Shown here piece by piece: positions 26,861-35,999 of a stretch of DNA of 64,000 nucleotides. The translations under genes and the position numbers were made by a program. Each line of letters opens with the position of its first letter. Positions within the stretch are counted from its first letter, which is position 1. Origin of the DNA: Flavivirga aquatica (GTDB lineage: Bacteria > Bacteroidota > Bacteroidia > Flavobacteriales > Flavobacteriaceae); assembly GCF_001747085.1 (NCBI RefSeq), contig NZ_MDJD01000007.1, forward strand, positions 682,001-746,000, given 5' to 3'. The notes beneath the pieces were generated by a model, which saw only the letters and a program-made list of their open reading frames with translations, made no database searches and was not told where the DNA came from.

Positions 26861-27220
26861 CTAAACTTCCTTTTTAGTTTTAGAAAAAAGATATATCCAA
26901 ATTATTCTTGACAGTCTAAAATTCATTGTACTAGACAAAATTGCAATAACTATTACTCCTAAAAAAGAAAACAAAGGAGATGCCCCTAAAAGAAAATAAG
27001 AAATCAGAAAAAATGGAATAAATTGAGCTGCAGCTATGGCATAACTTACAAACATAGCTCCAAAGAAAAACCCAGGTTCCTTTTCAAATTTATAATGACA
27101 CCTTTCACAGTTCGCATGCATTTGCGGAATTTTAAATAACAACAAATTACCACGAGATTCAAAAATGTTGCTTTTTTCACACTGCGGACATTTACCTCTT
27201 ATAATTGAGATTAACTTCAT
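26861..27220 (-). CDS. DUF983 family small membrane protein
   Basis: A 119-residue protein with two Cys pairs at the N-terminus, CPQC near residue 11 and CERC near residue 38, probably a zinc ribbon. The family signature FEKEPGFFFGAMFVSYA and two membrane segments (about 50-75 and 80-100) follow. Its function is not known to me. It is transcribed towards the end of the pigment cluster and is divergent from the AraC regulator, with 105 bp between their starts. Confidence 0.85.
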   Translation of the reverse strand: MKLISIIRGKCPQCEKSNIFESRGNLLLFKIPQMHANCERCHYKFEKEPGFFFGAMFVSYAIAAAQFIPFFLISYFLLGASPLFSFLGVIVIAILSSTMNFRLSRIIWIYLFSKTKKEV

Positions 27221-27325
27221 CTTTTCACAATTTAAGATTTACTGTGCAAATTTAATTTACATCTTAAAATTATAACTCATAAATTATTCGCCATTTTTTG
27301 TACTTTTAAGACATATACTTGTTTT

Positions 27326-28201
27326 ATGAAGATTATTCCAATTTTAAATATTCAACAGTTTGAGCAAGAAGTTCCCATATCCGACTTTTATAGCAACGAT
27401 TTAAAAAGTCATTTAGAGAAAAACAAAGATTTTTTTCACAAACCTCATAAACATGATTTTTTTCTTTGTGTTTTATTCTCTAAAGGCTCTGGTATTCATG
27501 AAATAGACTTTAATACATATAATGTAAAGCCTGGAAGTATCTTCTTTTTAAAACCAGGACAAACCCATTATTGGAAATTCTACAACACTCCAGAAGGCTA
27601 TATTTTCTTTCATACTCAAGATTTTTATGAGCTTCATTTTTCAAAAAGTAAACTTGAACAATTTCCGTTTTATTATTCCCATAAAAACACCCCAATACTC
27701 AATTTATCTCCTAGTAAGATTAAACTTTTAGAATCAAAATTCAAAGAGGTTAATGATGAATATTACGAAGACCTACCTTATAAAAAACAAAAAATATCTA
27801 GTATTATAAATGTAATATACATAAACCTTGCTAGACATTATAATTCATTTAAAACTATTGAAAACACAACATCTGCTACTTATATAGAAACTTTACGTGC
27901 TTTAGAGCAAATTATTGACAATTATTACAAAACGGAAAAATCGGCAAAATTTTATGCAAACGCGTTAAATATTACGCCCAAACATTTAAATAGAATTATA
28001 AAAACAACCTTAGGAAAAACAACAACCGATTTAATTACCGATCGTGTTATTCTAGAATCAAAACGCTTAATCGTTCACTCAAACAATTCACTATTTACTA
28101 TTTCCGAGAGTTTAGGCTATCAAGATTACGCCTACTTTTCTAGAGTCTTTAAATTAAAAACAAAAACGACACCATTAGAGTTTAAGAACAGTTATAAATA
28201 A
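27326..28201 (+). CDS. AraC-family transcriptional regulator
   Basis: A 291-residue protein with an N-terminal cupin-like sensing region (about 20-120; KPHKHDFFLCVLFSKGSG and PGSIFFLKPGQTH). The C-terminal AraC double helix-turn-helix (about 190-290) includes ALNITPKHLNRIIK and the second helix ESLGYQDYAYFSRVFK. Ligand unknown. It might regulate the divergent DUF983 gene or the adjacent pigment cluster, but the sequence does not show this. Confidence 0.9.
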   Translation: MKIIPILNIQQFEQEVPISDFYSNDLKSHLEKNKDFFHKPHKHDFFLCVLFSKGSGIHEIDFNTYNVKPGSIFFLKPGQTHYWKFYNTPEGYIFFHTQDFYELHFSKSKLEQFPFYYSHKNTPILNLSPSKIKLLESKFKEVNDEYYEDLPYKKQKISSIINVIYINLARHYNSFKTIENTTSATYIETLRALEQIIDNYYKTEKSAKFYANALNITPKHLNRIIKTTLGKTTTDLITDRVILESKRLIVHSNNSLFTISESLGYQDYAYFSRVFKLKTKTTPLEFKNSYK

Positions 28202-28239
28202 AGTTTTCTGAATTTATCTTGACCAATATTACTTTTTAA

Positions 28240-29034
28240 TTATTTTAACCCACTAAGTACTAAAACAGGAATGGTACTATGAAAGTCTTTTTTTAGAATC
28301 GTATTCTTTTCCCATTTTTTAATAAAAAATCCACGTTTACGTCTAACCACACATAACATATCTGGATTATTAGACCTAAAATGCTCTAAAACTCCTTGAA
28401 ATGTGGTAGCATTTTCTGTAGTCGTCGTACTCGTTACAAGCTCGGATAAATCATCAGTAACATTAAAATCACCTTCCTTATAACGCGCCGTTTTAACTAA
28501 TAATAAATTTACAGCAGACTTAAATTTTTCTTGAACAATCTGTAATGGTAATAAAGCATTCTTCTTTTTAAAAATAGCAGATTTTACAGCCATTAAAATT
28601 GTTTTAACTGGTTTAAAAATATAACCTTCAGGAACTATAAGAGCTGGTATTTTTGTCTGTTTAATTATTTTACCCGATGTTTTCCCTAAAAACACTTCAT
28701 CTTTAATGGAGTTCGTTCTAGGCTCAACTAAAATTAAATCGATATCTATTTTTTTACTAATTAATTCTAATGTATCAACTAAACCACCTTTTAAGGTTTT
28801 TACAACAACATCGACTGTTTTAGTATCAACTTTAGACACCAAGTCCTTTAAAAACTGCAAACTTTCGCGTTCAATAATCTCATCAATCTTAATCATTGTT
28901 CCTGCTTTAGTAAACACATTATACACCTGTATAACATAAAGCTTAGCACCAACTGCTTGAGCAAAATCTACAGCATATTGTAAATGACTAATAGCATTAT
29001 TTGAGGAACCAACAGGAACTAAAATATTTTTCAT
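28240..29034 (-). CDS. Universal stress protein family (UspA), tandem domain
   Basis: A 264-residue protein starting MKNILVPVGSSNNAISHLQYA, the standard UspA strand-loop-helix. The GKTSGKIIKQTKIPALIVP block (about residues 118-136) closes the first domain. The second half is a more diverged Usp-like domain. It is convergent with the AraC gene, and the MATE gene is divergent from it. Cytoplasmic stress response role known for the family; nothing specific is visible here. Confidence 0.85.
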   Translation of the reverse strand: MKNILVPVGSSNNAISHLQYAVDFAQAVGAKLYVIQVYNVFTKAGTMIKIDEIIERESLQFLKDLVSKVDTKTVDVVVKTLKGGLVDTLELISKKIDIDLILVEPRTNSIKDEVFLGKTSGKIIKQTKIPALIVPEGYIFKPVKTILMAVKSAIFKKKNALLPLQIVQEKFKSAVNLLLVKTARYKEGDFNVTDDLSELVTSTTTTENATTFQGVLEHFRSNNPDMLCVVRRKRGFFIKKWEKNTILKKDFHSTIPVLVLSGLK

Positions 29035-29120
29035 ATATAAAGGTTATTAAAACTAAATTTACAAATTATTGCACAAAAGTAATTTATAATAAACACTTTA
29101 TTGTCTTTACAACTAAAAAT

Positions 29121-30455
29121 TTGAAAAACTCAATTAGCCTAAAACAAATAAACAAACTAGCTATACCCGCATTAATAGCAGGAATATCAGAACCCGTTTT
29201 ATCACTAACAGATGCTGCAATAGTAGGTAATATTCCAACTAATGCTACCGAGTCCCTAGCAGCGGTTGGTATTGTTACAACATTTCTCTCCATGCTTATT
29301 TGGGTGTTAGGGCAAACAAGAAGTGCCATTTCCTCAATAGTATCGCAATATCTGGGAGCAGATCAATTAGATAATATTAAAAACCTACCAGCACAAGCTA
29401 TTTTTATTATAACATCTTTAAGCCTCTTAATTATATTAAGCACCTACCCTTTTGCCCAAAGTATTTTCAAACTTTATAATGCAACAAATTTAATTTTAGA
29501 ATACAGTGTAGATTATTATAAAATACGCGTTTTTGGTTTTCCGTTCACCCTATTTACCATAGCCATTTTTGGCGTATTTAGAGGTTTACAAAACACATAT
29601 TACCCCATGTTAATTGCTATAATTGGAGCCTTATCAAATATTATTTTAGACTACATATTAGTCTATGGCATCGAAGGCTACATTAACCCAATGCATATAA
29701 AAGGAGCCGCTTACGCAAGTGTTATAGCTCAAATTTTAATGGCATTACTTTCCGCTTTTTATCTGCTTAAAAAAACATCTATCCCATTAAAACCAAGCTT
29801 TCCTTTTAATAAAGAAATCAACAAATTCATTTTAATGGTTCTTAACCTCTTTGTAAGAACCATTGCTTTAAACGTTACACTATATTTTGCCAGTGCTTTT
29901 GCAACCAGTTATGGTGCAAACTATATTGCAGCTTATACCATTGCCATTAATTTATGGTTTCTTGGCGCTTTTATTATAGATGGTTATGCCAGTGCAGGTA
30001 ATATTTTATCAGGAAAACTATTGGGAGCAAAACAATACCCATTACTTATTACACTAAGCAACAAACTCATTAAATATGGCATTATAGTAGGCATTATTAC
30101 CGCCCTTTTGGGAGCTATTTTTTACTATCCATTAGGAACCATTTTCTCCAAAGATCCCGAAGTACTGGACTCTTTCTATTCCGTATTTTATATCGTATTA
30201 CTCATGCAACCCTTGTGCGCGTTAGCTTTTATTTTTGATGGTATTTTTAAAGGACTAGGCAAAATGGGGTATTTACGCAATGTCTTATTATTTTCAACTT
30301 TTTTAATCTTTATACCTGTCCTATTTTTACTAGATGGCCTTGATTATAAACTGTATGCTATTTTTATTGCTTTAACCTTTTGGATTATTGCCAGAGGCAT
30401 ACCATTAATTATAAAATTCCGACAACTATTTTTACCCCTTACTCAAAAGACTTAA
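29121..30455 (+). CDS. MATE family multidrug efflux transporter
   Basis: A MATE transporter of about 444 residues with twelve predicted membrane segments. The first conserved block is LAIPALIAGISEPVLSLTDAAIVGN, and the second-half repeat begins about residue 235. No ATG fits the N-terminus; a TTG at 29121 begins directly before the family's start (KNSISLKQINKLAIPA). An open frame extends to 29001, but that part overlaps the divergent UspA start and lacks family similarity. The substrate is unknown. Confidence 0.8.
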   Translation: MKNSISLKQINKLAIPALIAGISEPVLSLTDAAIVGNIPTNATESLAAVGIVTTFLSMLIWVLGQTRSAISSIVSQYLGADQLDNIKNLPAQAIFIITSLSLLIILSTYPFAQSIFKLYNATNLILEYSVDYYKIRVFGFPFTLFTIAIFGVFRGLQNTYYPMLIAIIGALSNIILDYILVYGIEGYINPMHIKGAAYASVIAQILMALLSAFYLLKKTSIPLKPSFPFNKEINKFILMVLNLFVRTIALNVTLYFASAFATSYGANYIAAYTIAINLWFLGAFIIDGYASAGNILSGKLLGAKQYPLLITLSNKLIKYGIIVGIITALLGAIFYYPLGTIFSKDPEVLDSFYSVFYIVLLMQPLCALAFIFDGIFKGLGKMGYLRNVLLFSTFLIFIPVLFLLDGLDYKLYAIFIALTFWIIARGIPLIIKFRQLFLPLTQKT

Positions 30456-30489
30456 CTTTGCGCCAGATAATGCATATTTAATTATATTT

Positions 30490-30588
30490 ATGGAAATATT
30501 AAGTTTTATAAGTGGTAGCGGATTGTTTCTAGTACTAGGCTTAGTACTAGTAATTGTTTACTTTGTAAATAAAAGAAAAAGAAGGTAA
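30490..30588 (+). CDS. Very small single-pass membrane protein coupled to queD-like gene
   Basis: A 32-residue ORF (MEILSFISGSGLFLVLGLVL at its start) with one hydrophobic helix at about residues 10-26 and a basic tail VNKRKRR. Its TAA overlaps the next ATG as TAATG (30586-30590), a typical coupling junction. This makes the reading frame likely to be translated. It lies 34 bp after the MATE gene. Function unknown; it could serve as a leader for translation of the following gene. Confidence 0.55.
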   Translation: MEILSFISGSGLFLVLGLVLVIVYFVNKRKRR

Positions 30589-31043
30589 TGAGCAATAACA
30601 TACGCATCACAAAACAATTCTCTTTCGAAACTGGCCACGCTCTTTATGGATACGACGGAAAATGTAAAAACGTACACGGTCATAGTTACAAACTATCTGT
30701 AACCGTTATAGGACAACCCATTACCGACAACACCAATGTAAAATTTGGAATGGTGATAGATTTTAGTGATTTAAAAAAAATAGTCACAGAAGAAATTGTA
30801 GATGTCTTCGACCATGCTACCGTTTTTAATAAAAACACACCGCATGTTGAACTTGCAAAAGAACTACAAGATCGCGACCACAATGTACTATTAGTAGATT
30901 ATCAACCAACCAGTGAAATGATGGTCATCGACTTTGCAAAAAAAATAAAAACACGTTTACCAAAACACATTAATTTACACTCCTTAAAACTTCAAGAAAC
31001 AGAGAGTTCTTTTGCCGAATGGTTTGCTTACGAAAATAATTAG
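30588..31043 (+). CDS. queD: 6-pyruvoyl-tetrahydropterin synthase / 6-carboxytetrahydropterin synthase
   Basis: A 151-residue T-fold protein. FETGHALYGYDGKCKNVHGHSY supplies the zinc His residues and the catalytic Cys. GMVIDFSDLK and the DHATVFN block are family-typical, and the C-terminal ETESSFAEW supplies the Glu that binds the pterin. It acts on 7,8-dihydroneopterin triphosphate, giving 6-carboxy-5,6,7,8-tetrahydropterin in queuosine synthesis (QueD). The alternative PTPS activity cannot be excluded from sequence alone. No other queuosine gene is adjacent. Confidence 0.85.
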   Translation: MSNNIRITKQFSFETGHALYGYDGKCKNVHGHSYKLSVTVIGQPITDNTNVKFGMVIDFSDLKKIVTEEIVDVFDHATVFNKNTPHVELAKELQDRDHNVLLVDYQPTSEMMVIDFAKKIKTRLPKHINLHSLKLQETESSFAEWFAYENN

Positions 31044-31044
31044 A

Positions 31045-31119
31045 GCGTTACCTTATCAGGTCGGGCTTTCGGTAGTCGCTCTCTGCGAGGAGCTCCAACA
31101 ATACCTCTATCCCTAACGC
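31045..31119. repeat. REP-like palindromic element
   Basis: A 75-bp, locally GC-richer stretch directly after the queD-like stop, bounded by GCGTTA (31045-31050) and its inverse TAACGC (31114-31119). The interior reads GGTCGGGCTTTCGGTAG and CTCTGCGAGGAGCTCC, with further short self-complementary blocks. I recall similar GGTCGGGCTTTCG...CCCTAACGC elements scattered between genes in flavobacterial genomes, like REP/RAYT units. It may also end the transcript. The rest of the gap to 31353 shows only AT-rich DNA and a TATATTTA box near 31341 ahead of lpxH. Confidence 0.6.
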
Positions 31120-31353
31120 ATTGATCAACAAACTTCAGTATAAAAAGCATGTTCTTTTTTCTCTATAAAACACCATGGATTCTTTGTAAAACTTTGCGAA
31201 ATAACGATCAAAAATTTAGAATGCAACCATACTAGCATTTAATTTATAACTGGTATTAATTCGTGAAATCCGTTTCATAAAAATCATATACAATTAACTA
31301 ACCACCAACTTCGGTATTTAAACTTCTCACTAAAAAAATACTATATTTACAAC

Positions 31354-32106
31354 ATGCAAATTCCCAAAGGAAAAAATATATATTTCGCTTCAGATAATCA
31401 CTTAGGCGCACCAACAGCAGAAGCTTCTCGACCACGCGAAAAAAAGTTTGTAGCATGGTTAGATGAAGTAAAACAAGATGCAGCAGCAATTTTTCTTTTA
31501 GGAGATATGTTTGATTTTTGGATGGAATTTAAAACCGTAGTTCCAAAAGGATTCACAAGAACCTTGGGTAAACTTGCCGAAATTAGTGATTCTGGAATCC
31601 CTATTTATTACTTTGTTGGCAATCATGACCTTTGGATGAATGGTTACTTCGAAGAAGAACTTAACATTCCCGTATACCATAAACCAAAAGAATTCATATT
31701 CAACAACAAAACGTTTTTAATAGGCCACGGAGACGGTTTAGGACCAGGAGACAAAGGCTATAAACGCATGAAAAAAGTATTTACAAACCCCTTTTGTAAA
31801 TGGCTTTTTAGATGGTTACACCCAGATTTAGGCGTACGAATGGCACAGCATTTATCTGTAAAAAATAAACTTATTTCTGGCGATGACGATGCTCAGTTTT
31901 TAGGAGAAGACAACGAATGGTTAGTACAATACTGTAAACGAAAACTAGAAGACAAACACCGCGATTATTTTATTTTTGGACATAGGCATTTACCATTAAA
32001 CATCGACCTCAACAAAAACTCGAAATATATCAATCTAGGCGATTGGATCCAATATTATACCTACGGCATATTTGATGGAGAAAACATAGCACTTAAAGCA
32101 TATTAA
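31354..32106 (+). CDS. lpxH: UDP-2,3-diacylglucosamine diphosphatase (LpxH-type metallophosphatase)
   Basis: A 250-residue calcineurin-like phosphoesterase with all motifs: SDNHLG (Asn instead of the usual second residue), GDMFDFW, GNHDLW, GHGDGLG and FGHRHLP. This layout is that of the LpxH family, which releases UMP from UDP-2,3-diacylglucosamine during lipid A synthesis at the inner membrane. The size is close to E. coli LpxH (240). It ends at 32106 and meets a convergent decayed membrane-protein gene. Confidence 0.88.
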   Translation: MQIPKGKNIYFASDNHLGAPTAEASRPREKKFVAWLDEVKQDAAAIFLLGDMFDFWMEFKTVVPKGFTRTLGKLAEISDSGIPIYYFVGNHDLWMNGYFEEELNIPVYHKPKEFIFNNKTFLIGHGDGLGPGDKGYKRMKKVFTNPFCKWLFRWLHPDLGVRMAQHLSVKNKLISGDDDAQFLGEDNEWLVQYCKRKLEDKHRDYFIFGHRHLPLNIDLNKNSKYINLGDWIQYYTYGIFDGENIALKAY

Positions 32107-32484
32107 TTTCTACCATTTCTTTTAATTAGCAACCCTTTAACCACTATCAAACTAGTAAAAAGCAACAAGGAATAATAACACATAGGCGCTCCTCCTACTG
32201 TTTTTGGGCATTCACCTAAATCTGTAAATTCCATAATACTTGCCACTAAAGCAACTATAAAAGCTAATCCTGTAAAAAATAAAATATACTAATTGACTCT
32301 TATTAAAAAGATGAGTAATAAGAGGGATTATAAAGCACATAATAATATAACACGCTGGAATTCTTAACAATTTTGGACAAATATAATGCTGTGTAAATTC
32401 GAAATAAACCAAATTACCAACAAAATAAAACGGCAACCCTACAATACCAATTACAACTCAAAAAGCCTCTAAAACAGACCATCA
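32103..32484 (-). pseudogene. Decayed small membrane protein gene (frameshift and nonsense)
   Basis: Reading the minus strand, one frame gives hydrophobic protein sequence such as GLPFYFVGNLVYFEFTQHY and CFIIPLITHLFNKS. The continuation lies in another frame: LFFTGLAFIVALVASIMEFT followed by DLGECPKTVGGAPMCYYSLL and ends at TAA 32103-32105. The switch lies near 32285-32320, with a TAG (32289-32291) closing the second frame upstream. Further upstream an in-frame TGA (32458-32460) interrupts the first frame. The pieces add up to about 125 residues with four membrane segments. The gene follows the MFS gene on the same strand. A sequencing error could explain one but hardly both lesions. Confidence 0.5.
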
Positions 32485-32485
32485 A

Positions 32486-33760
32486 TTATTCTTCGTTTTC
32501 GTGAGCTTCCATGTCTTTGGTTAAATCTAATTTCCTAAATGACGGAGAAACTAAGCCTGTAGTAACTACCGTAATCAAAGTCATCGTACCTCCAAAAACA
32601 ACAGCTGTAGCTGCTCCCATAAGTTTTGCAGTTAAACCACTTTCAAAAGCTCCTAGTTCGTTCGAAGAACCAACAAACATAGAGTTTACAGAAGATACAC
32701 GACCGCGCATTTCATCTGGTGTTTTAAGTTGTAAAATAGTTTGACGTATTACCATCGAAACCCCGTCGGTCATACCACTAAAAAACAATGCCAGTAATGA
32801 TATCCAAAACACAGAAGACAGTCCAAAAACAACAATACAAACTCCAAAACCAAATATTGCTGCTAATAATTTCATTCCTGCATTTTTACTTATAGGTATA
32901 TAAGCCGTAATTAACATAGTTATAAATGCACCAACAGCAGGTGCAGCTCTTAAAACTCCAAAACCTTCACTCCCTACCTTTAAAATATCTTGTGCAAAAA
33001 CAGGTAATAGAGCAATGGCTCCTCCAAATAAAACTGCCACCATATCTAAAGTCATAGCGCCTAAAATAGCTTTTGTTTTAAACACAAAACGAACACCTTC
33101 TTTTAAACTTTCCTTTACAGATTCTCCTATTTTAGGATTTAAAATAGGTTTCTTTTTTATCTGAAATAAAACAATTAATGATAACATTACCAAGCCAAAA
33201 ACAATACAAAGAGGCCAATGTACATTATCATCAAACCAACCAATACAAAAACCACCAAAAGCAGGACCTAATACACCTGCCATTTGCCATGTGGAACTAT
33301 TCCAAGTAGCAGCATTTGGATATACTTTTTTAGGAACTATTAAAGCAACTAACGAAAATATAGTTGGTCCAAAAAAAGAACGCAAAAAACCACCAAAAAA
33401 TACTAATGCATAAATAGAGTATAATATCGTTTTTGTTGCCCAACCTGCTACCATTTCTGGCCATGTTAATAAAAACAAGCCTAAGCTAATTAATGAAAAC
33501 GCAGCAATACATAATGCTAAAAGGTTTCGTTTCTCTTTTTGGTCTACAATATGTCCTGCAAACAAAGCCATAGTAAATGCAGGGATTATCTCCATTAGTC
33601 CAATTACTCCTAAAGATAACGGATCTTTGGTTATACTATACACCTGCCATTCTATGATAATAAATTGCATAGACCACCCAAAAACTAACAAAAAACGAAC
33701 TAATAAAAATATATTAAATTCTTTAAATCTTAGAGCAGCATATGGGTCTTTTTTGGTCAT
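32486..33760 (-). CDS. MFS transporter
   Basis: A 424-residue major facilitator with twelve predicted membrane segments. It resembles the MFS_3 (enterobactin-exporter-like) group: MALFAGHIVDQKEKRNLLAL carries the loop 2-3 motif, and the late loop IRQTILQLKTPDEMRGRVSSV is typical of that group. Substrate unknown. The gene is 5 bp downstream of recJ on the same strand, so both may share a transcript. Confidence 0.9.
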   Translation of the reverse strand: MTKKDPYAALRFKEFNIFLLVRFLLVFGWSMQFIIIEWQVYSITKDPLSLGVIGLMEIIPAFTMALFAGHIVDQKEKRNLLALCIAAFSLISLGLFLLTWPEMVAGWATKTILYSIYALVFFGGFLRSFFGPTIFSLVALIVPKKVYPNAATWNSSTWQMAGVLGPAFGGFCIGWFDDNVHWPLCIVFGLVMLSLIVLFQIKKKPILNPKIGESVKESLKEGVRFVFKTKAILGAMTLDMVAVLFGGAIALLPVFAQDILKVGSEGFGVLRAAPAVGAFITMLITAYIPISKNAGMKLLAAIFGFGVCIVVFGLSSVFWISLLALFFSGMTDGVSMVIRQTILQLKTPDEMRGRVSSVNSMFVGSSNELGAFESGLTAKLMGAATAVVFGGTMTLITVVTTGLVSPSFRKLDLTKDMEAHENEE

Positions 33761-33765
33761 ATTTA

Positions 33766-35460
33766 TTAAACTTTAATATCTCTTAATTTTAATTGTAAAC
33801 TCACATTGCCTTGCCATTCATTTTCATCAATAGAGTAAGCAGCATTAAAAGGTTTACCATTAGAAATGACATCTATTTTATCTCCCATACCAAAACCAAT
33901 ACCAACAAAATTACTTGATGACTCTGGTTGAGTTACCGTTAATCTTAAATGCGTTTTATCTGCTCCTACACATTTGCCATAACCTGTATCTGTTAAATTT
34001 TCAGTAACAAAAATAGGCGTCATATTACTTGGACCAAAAGGCGCAAATTGCTTTAAAATTCTATAAAACTTAGGAGTGATATCCTTTAAATCTATTTTAT
34101 CATCTATCTTAATTTCTGGAGTTAATAAATCGCTATCAATTGTTTTAGAAACAACATCTTCAAAAGCCTGTTTAAAAGCTTCGTAATTTTCTTTTTTAAG
34201 TGTTAAACCAGCAGCATATTTATGTCCTCCAAACTGCTCAATATGGTCACTACACGCCTCTAAAGCATTATACACATCAAACCCTTTAACAGACCTTGCC
34301 GAAGCCGCTAATTTATCTCCACTCATAGTAAAAACTAAAGTAGGCCTATAATAGGTTTCAATTAATCTAGAAGCCACAATACCAATAACACCTTTATGCC
34401 AAGTTTCATGATAAACAACAGTAGTAAAGCGTTCCTGTTCTTTTTGTTCTTCAATTTGCTTAAGAGCTTCTTCTGTAATTCGTTTATCTGTTTCACGCCT
34501 ATCAAGATTATAATTATTAATTTCAGCAGCATATTTTACTGCTAAATTATTGTCTGTTTCTGTTAATAACGTTACCGCATAATTACCGTGTTTCATTCGT
34601 CCAGCGGCATTAATACGAGGTGCTACAATAAAAACAACATCAGTAATAGTAAATTCTGTTTTTTTTACTTGATCGAGAATAGCTTTTATCCCTGGTCTTG
34701 GATTAGTATTTACAACTTGTAATCCAAAATAAGCTAACGCTCTGTTTTCTCCATCAATTGGAACAATATCTGCACCAATTGCAGTAGCCACCAAATCTAA
34801 ATAACTCGTTAAATCTTCGGCTGTTTTTCCTTCTTTTGAAGCTAATGCTTGTATAAGCTTAAAGCCAACACCACAACCACATAATTCTTTATAAGGATAA
34901 TCGCAATCCTCTCGTTTAGGATCTAAAACAGCAACAGCTTCTGGTATTTCATTTCCAGGCCTGTGGTGATCACAAATAATAAAATCGACTCCTTGCTCTT
35001 TGGCATAAGCCACTTTTTCAATAGCTTTAATACCACAATCCAAAGTAATAATAAGCGAAAAACCATTATCATTAGCAAAATCTATCCCTTTATAAGACAC
35101 GCCATAACCTTCATCATAGCGATCTGGAATATAAGTAGCAATATTAGGATGAATTGTTTTTAAATACGAAGACATAAGCGCTACTGAAGTCGTACCATCT
35201 ACATCATAATCGCCATACACTAAAATATTTTCATTATTTGAAATTGCTTTCTCAATACGTGCTGTAGCCTTATCCATATCTTTCATCAAGAAAGGGTCAT
35301 GTAAATCGCTATAACTAGGTCTAAAGAAACGTTTAGCTGCTTCATAAGTCTCAATACCTCGTTTCACTAACAATGTTGCTGTAATGGTATCTACTTGAAG
35401 TGCTTTTTGTAATGCTTCAATTTTTTTAGTTTTCGGTTTTGGTTCTATAGTCCAACGCAT
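33766..35460 (-). CDS. recJ: Single-stranded-DNA-specific exonuclease RecJ
   Basis: A 564-residue protein with the DHH phosphoesterase motifs: YGDYDVDGTTS near residue 81, LDCGIKAIE, and the name-giving DHHRPG near residue 163. The DHHA1 region holds QFGGHKYAAGLTL, followed by the C-terminal OB-like domain. This is the normal length for Bacteroidota RecJ. It degrades single-stranded DNA 5'->3' in recombination and mismatch repair. Confidence 0.93.
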   Translation of the reverse strand: MRWTIEPKPKTKKIEALQKALQVDTITATLLVKRGIETYEAAKRFFRPSYSDLHDPFLMKDMDKATARIEKAISNNENILVYGDYDVDGTTSVALMSSYLKTIHPNIATYIPDRYDEGYGVSYKGIDFANDNGFSLIITLDCGIKAIEKVAYAKEQGVDFIICDHHRPGNEIPEAVAVLDPKREDCDYPYKELCGCGVGFKLIQALASKEGKTAEDLTSYLDLVATAIGADIVPIDGENRALAYFGLQVVNTNPRPGIKAILDQVKKTEFTITDVVFIVAPRINAAGRMKHGNYAVTLLTETDNNLAVKYAAEINNYNLDRRETDKRITEEALKQIEEQKEQERFTTVVYHETWHKGVIGIVASRLIETYYRPTLVFTMSGDKLAASARSVKGFDVYNALEACSDHIEQFGGHKYAAGLTLKKENYEAFKQAFEDVVSKTIDSDLLTPEIKIDDKIDLKDITPKFYRILKQFAPFGPSNMTPIFVTENLTDTGYGKCVGADKTHLRLTVTQPESSSNFVGIGFGMGDKIDVISNGKPFNAAYSIDENEWQGNVSLQLKLRDIKV

Positions 35461-35516
35461 AGTTTATTTCAGAAATAAATCTTAAAATATTTGATTTTGA
35501 AATTCCAAAAGAGGCA

Positions 35517-35939
35517 TTACTTTTTATGAAAGTGAGTTTCTATGCTTAATTTTGCAAACTGACGAAACATTTCCATAACACCACAATATTTTTCTATTGA
35601 TAAATCAACAGCGCGTTGTAATTTTTTTTCATTTAAATCATCACCATAAAAATGAAAACGCATAGCTACTTTATCGTAAAACTTAGGATGTTCCTCTGTA
35701 AGATTAGCTTCAGTATCTATCTTAAAACTATCAACATTTAGCTTCATCTTTTTTATTAAAGCAGCCACATCCAATCCTGAACAACCCGCTAAACCCGAAA
35801 GCATCAAAGCTTTAGGACGATACCCTTCACCTTTACCTCCATTTTCTTCGCCCGCATCAATAAATAAATTATGTCCTGATGGGTTAGTACTTTCAAACTT
35901 CATGTCTCCCAACCAAGTTGTTGTAATATGATTTGTCAT
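35517..35939 (-). CDS. OsmC/Ohr-family protein
   Basis: A 140-residue OsmC-fold protein. The conserved region ALMLSGLAGCSGLDVAALIKK holds the first catalytic-type Cys, and the second is in EKYCGVMEMFRQ. The segment GENGGKGEGYRPKALM is typical of the YhfA/OsmC subgroup. Members reduce organic hydroperoxides or have unknown thiol chemistry. Its start lies 60 bp from a divergent AhpD-like gene, which suggests shared oxidative-stress control. Confidence 0.85.
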   Translation of the reverse strand: MTNHITTTWLGDMKFESTNPSGHNLFIDAGEENGGKGEGYRPKALMLSGLAGCSGLDVAALIKKMKLNVDSFKIDTEANLTEEHPKFYDKVAMRFHFYGDDLNEKKLQRAVDLSIEKYCGVMEMFRQFAKLSIETHFHKK

Positions 35940-35999
35940 CTTTCTATGAATTATTTTTCGTTTCTTGTAACTTCAAAAATACCACTAAAAAATAAAACT

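Noticed and set aside
29001-29120. N-terminal extension of the MATE gene starting with TTG at 29001
   Set aside because: It overlaps the divergent UspA start, has no family similarity, and a TTG directly before the conserved N-terminus (29121) fits better.
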